From: Heliopora coerulea
Taxonomy: Eukaryota; Cnidaria; Anthozoa; Scleralcyonacea; Helioporidae
Direction: 5' to 3'
Assembly (NCBI GenBank): GCA_030142905.1
Contig: JASJOG010000083.1
Coordinates: 391,501-455,500 of the forward strand
Length of the DNA stretch: 64,000 nt
Part shown: piece by piece, positions 1 through 12,074 of the stretch
How positions within the stretch are numbered: the stretch's first letter is position 1
Layout of the letters: every line of letters begins with the position of its first letter
Program-made: the position numbers and the translations under genes
Notes under the pieces: model-generated
Told to the model about the DNA's origin: nothing
Seen by the model: the letters and a program-made list of their open reading frames with translations, nothing else
Database searches by the model: none

Positions 1-49
1 TCTGAGACCATCTAATTCAGGACCTTTTTTACTCTCTTCCAAGACTGTA

Positions 50-520
50 TGAACAGATTTAAGCCCACAGCCTTTCATAATCTGGTCCATCATCTTACCA
101 ACTGTCCTAGAAGGTCATCCACCTTAGAAATTTGTGACTGTATCCCAACATTTTACCGAGTTACTAGGTTATTGAACTCACAACGTTTGGTTCTCTAGTT
201 AAACCCCCGAACATCTGAGCAACCAGATCATCCAACACACAACCGGCTGTAATACTGTGGTCTAACACTGTGCCAACTGAGTTTCCAGATCACCCATCAC
301 ACTACCTTTAATACTTTAGTCTAACACTCTACCAACTGAGTTACCTTCCCATCAAATACACAGTTTCTAATATTCAAGTCCAACGCCATACCATTTGAGT
401 TACAGGACTATCCAACTATAATTTATGAATCTCTGGTTGAACAATCCACTGTTTTAGCTATTGGCCATCCAACTGACAAACTTTGGTACTCAAGCCCACC
501 ACCCTACCAAATAAACTACA
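50..520 (-). repeat. degenerate tandem repeat with tRNA A-box-like motif
   Basis: About 60-bp units recur on the - strand, each carrying a variant of TAACTCAGTTGGTAGAGTG followed by TTAGACTAAAGTATT. The motif resembles the A box of a tRNA promoter. At least four adjacent copies are recognisable between about 120 and 370 and weaker ones on both sides. No B box lies at tRNA spacing, so these are not tRNA genes. It is probably a decayed minisatellite seeded by a tRNA-derived sequence. Confidence 0.5.
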
Positions 521-1813
521 AGATTTTCAAAAAAAAAAGCTTTAGCACTTTAGTCGAATACTCTTTATTTTGAACTACAGAATCAGCCTATTCACACAAG
601 TTCAACATTCAACCAAACTGAGCGACAAGACCACCGACACTGTTTTTGAAACTATATTTCAACACTCTTGCTTTGTTGCAACCCATCCGATCCACAACGT
701 TTGGTATACTCTAGTTCGCCACTCAATCGTCCGAGCCATGATTTCACTCCACCTTTTGGTTCTAGTCTAATTACCTACAACAAAACAGTCCAATAATCAT
801 ATTCTCATAAGCACTTCAAATCAGCTTTTCGTCAACTGCATGAACCAAAAGTTTATTAAGTTCTTAATTGTTGTCTTGATTACTCACTGGTTTTCATGTT
901 CTCGGGATAATGATCAAGTAGGCCTCGAATCGTCTATATCTATATGTTGTCGCAAATGGCAACTGCAATGCTGTTGAATTTGAAGAATCTTGGAGATTTT
1001 TGGTTACTTTTGCTTTGGATATTCACGAAAGCGGGGCTTCAGTTTGAACAAAGAATGACATTTTTCAAGATCATTGTATTGAATAGCAACTGCCTCGTCA
1101 ATCTAGAAAAGCAATGAATTTTATATCACAGTTTTAATTGCCTGAATACCAACCTCCGAAAAAAAGGCGTCGAGTCAGTTAATAAACCTGTCATTCATTT
1201 CTGGTAAACCTCCAATTTCCCTAAGAATTCACAGAATAGTTAGGATAACGTCCCAGAGGACAATTACGAGATATGGGACATTAACTTGGCCGCCTTGTTG
1301 TTTCTACAACATCAAATAACTGGATATAGCCGCAAAACATCAAGTGTAACTGTGATTTTCAGGATATCGAGCCAATGTACGTTGAATCCTCAGACCAGTC
1401 AAAGCTCGTTTTGCGAAACTTAATGGTTTGAAAAGACATGTGGCGGTAACATTTCCCAGAAAGAAAAAAAAACGTCGGAGACATCTACACCGGCTTCTAG
1501 AAGTTTGGAATGGCAACTGAAAAATTCTAAATTTAGTTCTCTGCGACTCAATCAACTTTGATTGCTGATAAACAAAACTAAAGAGTCAAGATGGAAGGAA
1601 TTTAATCGACTCCATCTTAGTCTAACTTCAAGTATGTCCAAGGTGTCAACTTAGTTGCGTTTCCAACCACCTCGAATATCTGGTAGAGTCAAGTATTTAG
1701 GCGATTGTCTTTGTTTCAGATATAACCAAAATGAAAAGTCAGCAACATTGAACTTCCGATGGAAAATTATTATAAAACTGGGCGACATACTGACTATAAT
1801 CATTTCCTTATAG

Positions 1814-3529
1814 GATATAATATTGTGCGGAATTTTGTGAAGAAGGGCCCGCCTAATTCTCAAAATTGGGTTGTTTATGTACCGAACGAGCGCCGGCATC
1901 GTGTACTCGTACTGGTAATCATCTTGGCATTGATAAATCCTTTTCCAGAGCCTAATCCATTTGAAAACATTATCTATTTGGTTTACATCAGACACCGTCT
2001 CAAACATCGAGCGAATTTCTCATGTGTCGTCTTATTTAAAAAAAAAACTGGGACCGGGTCAATGTCTTATACCTTATCACAACCCTCACAAGAACTATAA
2101 AATAGTTAATCAAACGCATTATTCCATTAAGCCTAGTTTTCATTTTATTGTAATCGCTGTAATTCGGCTTTCGATTTCTTGCCAAGAAACACACGACAGA
2201 ATTGCACTGTTAATCGCGATTAAACCGCCATGGTAACGTGCATCGTGGTTGCTGGAAAGTCTAAAGCAGATTGTCGCTGACTGTTGTGGAAATAGAACCG
2301 ATTTCTATTCAATTACAACGAATAACATTTGTCTCGTGTTAAATGGGAAGCTAATTGCAGACAGCTGACCGCACCATGAAGACTAAATTATTTACAATGC
2401 CAATCAGCGTCGTATTGTACATTTGTCTCCCACGTGCTCTCGACTGGAAAGTGTTTGCTCAATGATAAAAAATTCGTTACAACACTTACCAACAAGGGGA
2501 GACCTTTCCCAACTGGAAGGTGAAGGAGAGATTTTTCGTAAGCGAAATCAGTTACGGCTAGATGTAAACTGTGCAAATACGTAGGAAACTTTTTTTTGGT
2601 ATGTCTACTTAAAATCGAGTCAACAGCAACGTTTTAGCTATAAAATATTGTTATCCTTAGTGCTCGGTCAGGCTTGATGCTTTTTTCGCCAGTTACCCCC
2701 TGTTTCACTTTGAAGATGAAGCATTTGTTGATATTCCGCACGACGAGAAGGACTTGGTCATGCGTGTAAAGTTTCCACAGTTTTACAGGTAAATCCTAGT
2801 TACCTCAACGCGATAAATTCGACTACCAAAAGCGAACGCACACGTTCACATGTACTGACCAGGATGAGTTGATCTTAGTATTTCGCATGTTTTTTAACGA
2901 TTACATGGGTGGTATTGTTCCTACTCGATTTTCCTCCCTATTGAAATATTTTCGTTTTGATACAAAAGGGATCTCGTGGATCAACAGTGAACAACAGTTG
3001 TGAGTAGGTTGAACTTCGAACAACCCTTCTACATTCTATAAAAGGCTAATATCGAAGGTAGCCAAGGTTCAAAAATATGTGTTGCCTATTCCCGAAATGA
3101 AAAAGGAGGTACGTAGTGATAACACGCCTCAAGATTTTCAATCAAGGGATGGAGACTCGGATGTGATCATCCCAAAGAGAACTCATGACATCCCTAGACT
3201 ATAAAGTTATTATAAAGGCAGACACTGTCGCTGAGATGAAGCACGTTCCTGTGAGGAACTTCATGTCTCGTTGCCTTAAAGAACTCATCCAATGGCAACT
3301 TCACTCCCTTCGGAGTGAAATGGGTCATCTAAAAGCGGTCCTACAGATCACATGAATTGGATAGATTAATATGATAACTAATGTCAACTGTCAAATTAAA
3401 ATCCCTCTGTTTAATGAATACCAGGTTTTGAACTAACATTTATTACTTGGAAAATGACATTGGTCGACATTTCAGGAACTCTTCACCCACAAAATGAATT
3501 TTGTCGGCAGAATTGGGTCAAAAGTTTGA
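1814..3529 (+). CDS. candidate spliced gene, 3' exons, unidentified product
   Basis: Four putative exons chain with consistent phase: 1814-1914 (after TTCCTTATAG, before GTAATC), 2661-2788 (after ATCCTTAG, before GTAAAT), 3045-3108 (after TATAAAAG, before GTACGT) and 3476-3529 (after ATTTCAG, ending in TGA). The translation includes GPPNSQNWVVYVPNERRHRV, then LFHFEDEAFVDIPHDEKDLV, then VQKYVLPIPEMKKE. Its composition is protein-like and lacks low-complexity runs. I do not recognise the family and found no secure upstream exon, so the start is unknown. The phase agreement across three introns is the main support. Without transcripts the model could still be chance, and other short frames are open nearby, notably 3501-3758 on the same strand. 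Confidence 0.35.
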
Positions 3530-4037
3530 GCGAATACATACACGTACCACAGGCTACCTAAAACGTTTACGTATCGCAGCTCCAAGATCAGAAAACAAAG
3601 ACTGTTCATTGTTTTGCTTTATAACTGGGTCAAACAGTTGCAATGCCCCAGAAATAACAAACACAACTCTTGTTCTTGGAGCCCTTTGTGTTCTTATCAA
3701 ACACACCGAAGGCTTGAAAATCTTGTTGAAATACTTATTGAACAAAGTTTCCTGCTAAGGGGATTCCATTGTAAGTTTTCCACAAAATTCCAAGACCAAG
3801 AACTCTCAGTTTCACGATGAGATCCGCCTCCCGTGGATCAGATATGTCCCATTAACGAAAGTTCCGTACTGATTACAACTGGTTGAAACCGAAGAACTCG
3901 ACGCTTTGCCCGAATTTAACCATTTCTTGCTGCTACATGATCTCAGTGTCTGTAGTAATGACATTAGAAATAGTGCACATTTGCAGACACTTCCATCAAC
4001 AACGGATCTTATGTTGATCAGAGTCAGCGTCTGGGCC

Positions 4038-6031
4038 TCAACAGTCAACAGCAGGCATGGATGACCTCAAAGAGAGTTTTTTGTTTGAACTCATAAGCCC
4101 TGCACTTTGACTTCGATTAAACCACATCACTTATGGCGAAAGTATATAAACCCTTTAGACTCGTCGAATGAAAGAACAAAAGATTAAAACACTTGTTTCT
4201 TCTGAGGTAAATTTTACCAAGAGTTAGAAACGAATTCTTGGCACTGGGGCAAAAAAATAAAATTGCCAAATGTCTGGCGAGTGGTGTTAAATTGCATCGT
4301 AAAGCATGTAAGTTGAACTTGCATTTAAGTTCAGCTGTAGCTGAAATGGAAACTTGATCAATTCTCATGTAACTTTCAAAAGTTCAGCTGCGTCTTGAAC
4401 ATTCAGTAACACCCAGCATGCGGTTGTCACTCATGAGCACATTTGACATTCTCAGACACAACGGTGAGATATTTTGATAGAATATGTCTAAATATCGAGA
4501 GATTAATTTTCGTTCATCTATATTTGCCAGGTGTGAATAGTTCCCAGGTGTATCAATTAAAGCATTAGACTACTTTGACAAATGTTGAGTTGTACTTACA
4601 GATTTCTTTCGCCTCGGAAAGGTTACTCTTTCCTGGCTGAGCATTCGCCGATGGAGAAATCTCTGAAAGCTTCCAGTTCAATACCGTGCAGCTTTCAGGC
4701 CGTCTGTGTTCAGCCTTCTCAAATAAAAACCGTTGGAGGTCCTTCATTGTAAACTCGTACATTCCTGAATGATTTTTACTGCTGTTGTCATTTGGATTGT
4801 CATAATTTGGCAATTGAATGCTCGAGCACTTACTTGGGTTTGTCGAGACTTGCTGAGAACCTATGATCCCCTAAAAATCCGAAAAAAACAAAACAAAAAC
4901 CACATTAGTTTTACACCACGTCGGAGCCGGAGGTGATTTCTGAGGCTATAATAAACACAGAAAAGCTTTTATTTATGTTATCTCGATTAGTTTTGCTTGC
5001 ATTTTGACAGGGTTTTTCTTTAATAGATATATCTTATCGGGCCATAGCTGTTTAAGTTTCAACGACAGGATCTTCAAAATGCTGTGTTTACACAGGGCGA
5101 ACTGTAGTGAAACTGATAAACACGAGTCAAATTCAATTTCGGAAAACATTCAAGACAAACGATCAGAGGAACGCCAGAGGAGCGGAAAGAATACGCTGTC
5201 TCTTTTAACAACGTGAAAGTCAGGATATCGAACAGCAAACTAATGTCGTTGATATTTTAGGGTTGGGTGACGTGAGTGAAAAAACAAACACAACTACCGA
5301 ATCCCGCTGATCGTTGTAAGCAACGAGATGCAAACCAGCAAATGGTCGAATACCTTCTGTGAAGTTATCAGTAAAACTGCTTGAACGTAGTGGTGATATT
5401 GAATCGTGAGCATTTAAATAATTCAATAAACTGCGGCATTTCCTTTGAGCAACGCGGAAAACGGTTTAAAACATAAAACCATGCCAAAAGGAACAATTAG
5501 ATTAACGAAACCGAGGGAAAAAATACGATTTACATTGTGGCACAAATGCGTAATGTTTGCGTCATATCTCAGCTCAAACGAGACAGCATGAAATTCTTCG
5601 CTTTTTCAGCAAATCAAGTAAAACAAGCTGAGTTAATTTTGCTGTTCATTACCTACGCGTGCGTGGAGGACGGCGAAATATCAACAAATCATGCACAACA
5701 GTGACCACGTTTTCCTGGCAAGGAATGTCAAGCGAACCTTGGTTCACAAGTTCCGATATTCAAAGATGTTAATTCTGCTCGCATTTAGCCAAAGGTTTTG
5801 GGGAAATTATCGAAGTCGATAAAGAAGCTGGGTTGATGTGTTTTGAACTCATTTCAGTCCAGAATTACATGAGCAACAATGCGAAAAGTAGTAACCTCGG
5901 AGTTGAGCGAGATATTAATCCCATACACGGAAACACTGGAATACAGGACTTACCTTAACTGAGAAATCGGTGTCTCGTCTTCCCGGCGTTCGACAAGAAT
6001 CATTTACTTGCGGCCCAATGGCGGGCCGCAT
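4038..6031 (-). CDS. candidate spliced gene, 5' exons, unidentified product
   Basis: The first exon, 6031 down to 5954, starts with ATG and encodes 26 residues beginning MRPAIGPQVNDSC. It ends at a strong donor, AAG|GTAAGTCC. Exon 2 runs from 4870 (after TTTTTAG) to 4600 (before GTAAGTAC) and joins in frame, adding 90 codons that include MYEFTMKDLQRFLFEKAEHR and a Ser/Asn-rich stretch. A possible last exon, 4099-4038, follows in phase after GTGCAG and ends in TGA, giving about 136 residues in all; its acceptor lacks a pyrimidine tract, so this end is weak. No domain is recognised. The region just upstream of the ATG is CpG-containing, which would fit a promoter. It would be tail to tail with the + strand candidate ending at 3529. 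Confidence 0.4.
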
Positions 6032-6199
6032 AATTTCAAATCGAGCACCTTTCCAAACGCGCAGTCCTTTGAGCGAGCTTCCTCAGGGAAAGCGACTTCT
6101 CAAATATTCCTGCTGTCGTTGCCGATACGAAATTTTTATTAATGTTGTTTTAAATTTATCAAGGCTTTTTCCGAGCTGTCATTTACTCTGAAATGACGT

Positions 6200-9100
6200 C
6201 ATTTCAACACCATTGTCTGCCGCGTCCGCTGCGTGATACAAACAACAGACGGACCATTTAATCAAGGATATCTGTAACACCATGTACTATTTATCTCACG
6301 ATTATAAACTTTATTTGAGCTGTTGGAGTGCAGAGGAAACAGCTCGTTTATTAGAAAGTGATGGAGCATAGGTTAATATTTTGAAGCGTTTTGCCGAGGC
6401 TGACTTTCCATGTTGAGCAAATCTTCAGAGTCATCGCCAGTGTAAAAGGGAAGAGGGGTTAGCCAAAAATTCGCTATCTGTCATCATCTGGGCCTAATGA
6501 TGCGACGCAACTTCTCGACAAATCAACACTTGGATCAATATGACGAGAAAAATAAGCGCTAGACATCCTTGAACTCCTTAGGGCTGGACATTATTTTGAA
6601 AAAAAATATACCCATAACACTCATTGCGTTTTTTAGTCGGTATCACGGCAGGCTGCTTCGTGTTTTTCACTTTTTTTTTGCTGATTTTCACGACCTTTTT
6701 TCCAACTTAAGCAAAACACAGAAGCAATGAATGTTTGCGCAACAGTCAGTACAACGGAATGCAGTTATCTTCAGTAAACAACGGCGCCTACCAGGTGAAT
6801 ATAAATCTTATAAGAATTCCAACGAAAGTATTCGAGCTCTAATAACAGTATTAGATCCAAATGAGCGAAGGCCAAGGACGCATATCATTATAAAAACCCT
6901 CGAAAGCTGGTTTACCACTCGAAGAAAGGGGTTTTCGTTAAAATATAACAGTGATCCACACTAGCCAACAAGATGTGGAGACCCACATGCAGGCTTCACA
7001 GCCGCACAGTTGGGAGGGCGTGTGGATATCGAAGCACGTTTATCGGACGGCATCACGGTAATCCATTATAATCAATGTCAGGAATATATTCGGTAAATAC
7101 ACTTGATGATTGTACGGATGGTATTTCTAATAAGATCTTATTAGATCCTGCATATTTGTCGGTAAATGACTTATGTGTAGCAGCTAGGTACTTTATGTGG
7201 ATTAACTTGCTTTCTGGCAAATTCTAGCATGCCTACATACATACATATATACAGACATACATATATACCTGTTAACAGAAGGGTTGTTAAAAATGGTATA
7301 GATAGATAATCGACATCCTGGTTGATTAAAAATACTAAAATTGCAAACATAAAAGTATACCAAATCGGAACAAGTATCACATGAAATAGTATTCATTTGA
7401 GTGTGATATTTCAGTTTATCTTTATGTAAGTTTAAAAATTGAAAAGTTGATGTACCACAGGGCATATTTGTTTTGAGAAATTGAAGTAAAAATCACAGTT
7501 AGTTCATTCCGAAGCGGGAAACCGAAAGTGAATTTTTTTATACAAGATCCCGACTGTCATTTTTTTCAGTCTTATTCCGCCTCAAAAGCTTTATAAAACG
7601 CAGAAATAAGGAAACTTGAAGCTCCCACTACTTTTCATGGCATTTCCCCTTCCTTTGAGCAAATCGCTACTCAGAATTTCTGCGTGTTTGACAAGATGAG
7701 CGACTGGTCATTATTTATATCAGAGGTTGGGGGCGAAGAGAAGATGGTTTGGTAACTGAAATTTCTAAGACATAAAAGGTTGGGTAAAAACAAAAACTCT
7801 CTCCTTAAAGTTAGGTAAAAAAATTTTCATGGCCACATTTACTTTAAAGTTGCCATACGTGTTAGATCAAATTAAAAGCAGTTCAGAGTCCATCGTCTAA
7901 AATGTCAATGGGAGTATCATCATCACTTGATATGTCACCTGGGTTTAAACTGCCCAGTTTAGATTTGGATAGAATGCTCGTTTTCTTCTTGCCTTTGATC
8001 TCTTTGGGTTGGATAAATAATTTTCTTTATCTATACATGGTTGGGTGTTTTAAATTTTTCATCTTATATTGGTTGGGAGAAAAGTTTTTTCGGTTGTCAA
8101 AATAGTTTCACTTTGGCCCCAATCCCAGTCATAAATAATGACCAATCCCTAATAAATAATGACCAATTATAAGGAAGGGACCAATCCCTAATTTTTTTCC
8201 TACACTAAGACAGCTTGCGACAATAATCGCATATAAAATAAGATTTAAAAATTACACAGTTAGTTGTTACTACAGACATCGTTGTACTGGTTAACTTGAT
8301 GAGCTTCATACTAATCTGCTATCCTTCAACTCAGACAAACTTAAAATTCTGACAATATCTGCTCCTTCATCTTAAGCTCGCTTTACAAGACAAATGTTTT
8401 GGGCAAGTCACATGCAGTTTTAGTACCCATGCCAACTTTTTGGCTGACTTTTTTACGTTAACATAAAATAATTAAAGGACAGTGATGTCATTGAGAAATG
8501 ACAAGAAAAATTTACATTTACAGAAAGAAAAAAAATTGACATGTACAGCACGAGAAATTCAAGGTCAACGTTAGTGTTTTCCGCATTTATGCCACAGATG
8601 GTTTTTCAACGCGAACTGAAATTTTAAGATTGCAGTCCCAAAATGTTTGTCGCGTTAACCATGCCCTTCGAGGAAAGGTGACGATGTATGAATATGGTAA
8701 CAAAATATTTTCCAAAAGTTGCTCCAGTCGCCTCAAATGCGCATACGGCAAATCTTTTTGGACAAAAAACAATCCAAAATGCAGCCACTGAATAACTTCT
8801 GGACACTTGACATAGCATCAGTATGAAACCTCTTTATGTACCGAAATCGTTTCCTGCATAAAAACTAGTTTGAAATAATATCGGGGAAATTTTATCACTT
8901 TTTTCAGCAACCATTACTCCATATTGCTGACCCAATTTCTGATAAAAGCCGATCCGACGCTTTGTCGATTACAGGCATCTGTTTCAGAGATAAGAATGAT
9001 TTCCTTTAAACGCAACGCCTTTGTCGAAATATTGATGCTGGCTCCGATATGCAGCCTTGTTATATCGAATCCTACTCATAAGCACGACAATTTAACGCGT

Positions 9101-11830
9101 AACCTGAGTCAGTCAAGTATCTCACTAGGTTTTCTAATGTCAAACATCCGTATATGGTGAATAACGTATACTTTGTTTTTATTTTTATCGTTTCTTTAAT
9201 ACTTTGTATAGGTTCCACTGCAACCTGAGAAGATATGCCTGTGACGCCAAAGGTAGATATTGCAGTGATCAATAGTACTTACAAAACTATCTTACAGGTG
9301 GGGTCTGATCTATTTGTAATACAGATCGCATACTTTGGTGATCTTATCAGTTTTCTACTCAGATCCTTAGGCGGTTTGTGACACATCACACAAGATGTTC
9401 TTAATCAGAAATGAGGGATACCCTTAATTCCTCATTAATTGCCCAAGTCACATTCCTGCTTTTCTGGCAGGAACTTAGAAACAGAACAATGTAAATAATA
9501 TTCACATTTCCCCTTATTCCGACTAAAGAAAAGTTGCTAAAACATTTCGGTTGGACAACGATTTTCTGAAGTTGGCAGAGATAGTCCGATTTGTGATTTC
9601 GATGTCATTCCTCTGTTGATGACCTCCAACGTTTATCAAAAGAGATATCAACAAAACACAAAAATCACGCGCTCAATCTGTCGATATTCACCAAATCCTG
9701 TCTTGGTAACTATGGCTCCCTCCAGTCATCCTAACTATAATCCAAACTTACGGTGATGTCTGGTAAATATGATCAGTCCGCTGCCCAGCTGAGGCTTGGA
9801 GGACAAAAAGTAAGACGGACGTAGCACAAGTTTTGATTGCATGGTTAAATCTTAAGACACGTGTTTCATAATTTCATAACGTCAAAGACACGCGAGGTTT
9901 GCTGAAACTCGTTTTTCAGGCAATTTGCAGCATTTCAAATTAGAAAATGGCGTAAATGAGAACGATTTCTAGACATTTGTGTCAGGAAAATTAGCGGATT
10001 GTTAGAAACAAAATTTGGTTTTAATTCAACAGTTCCAGTGGCTTCGCCTAATTATTGGTATACATCTTATCTACCAAACCCTCTTGGACTTGAGGAAGCA
10101 ATATTCTCTGACACATGTTTCTTGTTAAGTTTCTTGTGCGCATCAACTCGGTGAAAAACAATTTTTTGAAAGTCACGCCAGTTGACGGGTCGGTAATTTA
10201 TATCCAGTACTGGATCTAACGCCCAAAATTAAACCGATTCAGCGGGTGAAATTTAAAATGTGAGTGATTGTCTTACGTGTTTCAAGTATGGCACAGTCAT
10301 TCCTCGATGCTACTTTATTATTCCAGATACACTTCGAAGAGTTTATCTTATAGCACGATACATAAAAAGTCCCTGCGAAAGCAACTGAAAATCTGTTCAT
10401 GAAGCCTGCGCGGCATAGAATATCCATGACCAGTACGTCTACTAAACCGATTTCAAACGAGATATTGACTAACATTGGAAACGTACCGAGAATCATATGC
10501 AAAAAAAATAATCCTTTGAAAAATCTCAAAGAAATTCGAGAATCAGCTTCGAATGAATAGCCATTAAAGTGTGCTGAAGAGGCTGGCTGTGAGCGTTTTA
10601 TGAACAAGTTAAGGTGCAAGTTGGCTGAATTTATGTACACATGTTCGATCTGATATCAAAATACATTAGTTATGATTTTCCGTTGTCTTGTGAAGTATTG
10701 ATAAGTTTTAAAAAGGACTGTCAAAAACTCTAATGAACCCCAACACTGTAACCCCATGTGTTTTTTTCACTCCATTTCACATTGAAGAGCTCTTAGAATG
10801 CATTTTCTGGGTCGAAAGTAATCATTCTAACTGATGTAAGTTCAACGCTAACCATACTAATCCAATTCCTTGTACTATGAGTGAACAACTATTTACTGGT
10901 TTTGTGTACTCTACACTTCAGAACATTGTTACGTTCATTCTACAACTGACATTTTTAAGGTTTGAAAAAAGATACAATTATCCGTCATTTCGTGTACTCC
11001 CATTCGCAAATCATCCCAAAGGAGGGCTCTCTTAGTTCTCAGGGATTAACAAAAGATTACAGAGGGTGGCGATAAGATGAACTAGTTCCCATAACTTTAG
11101 TCCAGTTTTGTTTTTACTTTTTTCGTGGTTGCGGCGATACGTGCTGGTGTTTCGAAACAAAACCCGCAGTGATTAGTGATCACTACACAGATAACATATC
11201 ACAACATTGGATGGTATACATTCCTATATATAATTTATACAGCATATAACAACATTTCAGACGCCTAAACTGTTCAAAGAAAGAAAGTGCATTCAAGGGC
11301 TTTCAAAATTGTGATCGGTTACAGGAAGTAACAGATTCACAAAAAATATAAGAAAATTTTGGCGGCGACGGAAGAACTATTGTCACTTTCACTCACGTCA
11401 AAGCCGTTTGAACAAATAATGCAATTTAACATAGCTTTGTGGGGGCTGTAAAATAAGGATGTCCACGGGTTGCATGCAATTGACCTTTCATCTCATTCAT
11501 TCATGGGAATATAAGCCAATTAAGGATCAATAATTTAATGCTGTACAGAAATGTCCTGTCAATGGACCTAAATTCAGGTTTCATAAGTATTGACATGACG
11601 GTCTACGGGTTCACTTCAGTTGTGCTCAGATCTAACTCATTGAAGTGTGATTTTTCTAAGCCATAGAATTTTTAACAACAAATCATGCATTTCTTCCCAG
11701 TCAGCGGTTGTTCTGTACACAAGGAAAGCGCGAGAAACGGGTAAATAGAAAGCCTGAACGACCCACCCGCCTCGTCTGAAAGTCAAACTGCTGACGGCCG
11801 TGACAATTGCTGTTCTGTTCTAAGCTTCTC
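6200..11830. other. no supported gene
   Basis: AT-rich non-coding sequence. Open frames here are short and lack paired splice sites or recognisable motifs. A small run of CATACATA-type repeats lies near 7228-7266 and short direct repeats of an AATGACCAAT motif near 8135-8180. A 133-codon open frame on the - strand (10239-10640) is hydrophobic in its middle, but I could not tie it to any family or splice structure. Confidence 0.6.
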
Positions 11831-11831
11831 C

Positions 11832-11963
11832 CACACTCCGAACAGAATCATCTTGAGAACTCAAGATGTGAGTAAATGCAAGACAGGAACTCATTTCCAA
11901 TTTAGTTCCCGTCTTGGATTTACTCATATCTTGGGTTCTCAAGATGATTCTATTCGGAGTATG
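11832..11963. mobile_element. short hairpin element (MITE-like)
   Basis: The left arm begins ACTCCGAACAGAATCATCTT and is repeated in inverted orientation at the right end, with arms of roughly 55-60 bases around a short centre. There is no coding capacity. It lies just 3' of CEP120. It is probably a non-autonomous DNA transposon; no target-site duplication could be fixed by eye. Confidence 0.6.
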
Positions 11964-12037
11964 TTTTCTACTCTATTACTTCAGATTGTCAGCCGGTATT
12001 GATTCTTGTCCCACACATGTTCCAGTGAACTAGCTAG

Positions 12038-12043
12038 TTTATT
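12038..12043 (-). promoter_or_regulatory. CEP120: CEP120 polyadenylation signal
   Basis: AATAAA on the - strand about 30 bases beyond the CEP120 stop codon. This is a standard poly(A) signal and supports the 3' end chosen for the gene. Confidence 0.5.
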
Positions 12044-12074
12044 TACAAGGATTAATTTCTGTGTGCACATACGG

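Noticed and set aside
3812..4048. - strand frame containing YGTFVNGTYL, resembling part of an FHA domain
   Set aside because: The rest of the frame lacks FHA features, and competing frames are open on the + strand.
10239..10640. 133-codon - strand open frame with a hydrophobic middle
   Set aside because: No family, no splice structure and no supporting neighbour; left as unassigned.
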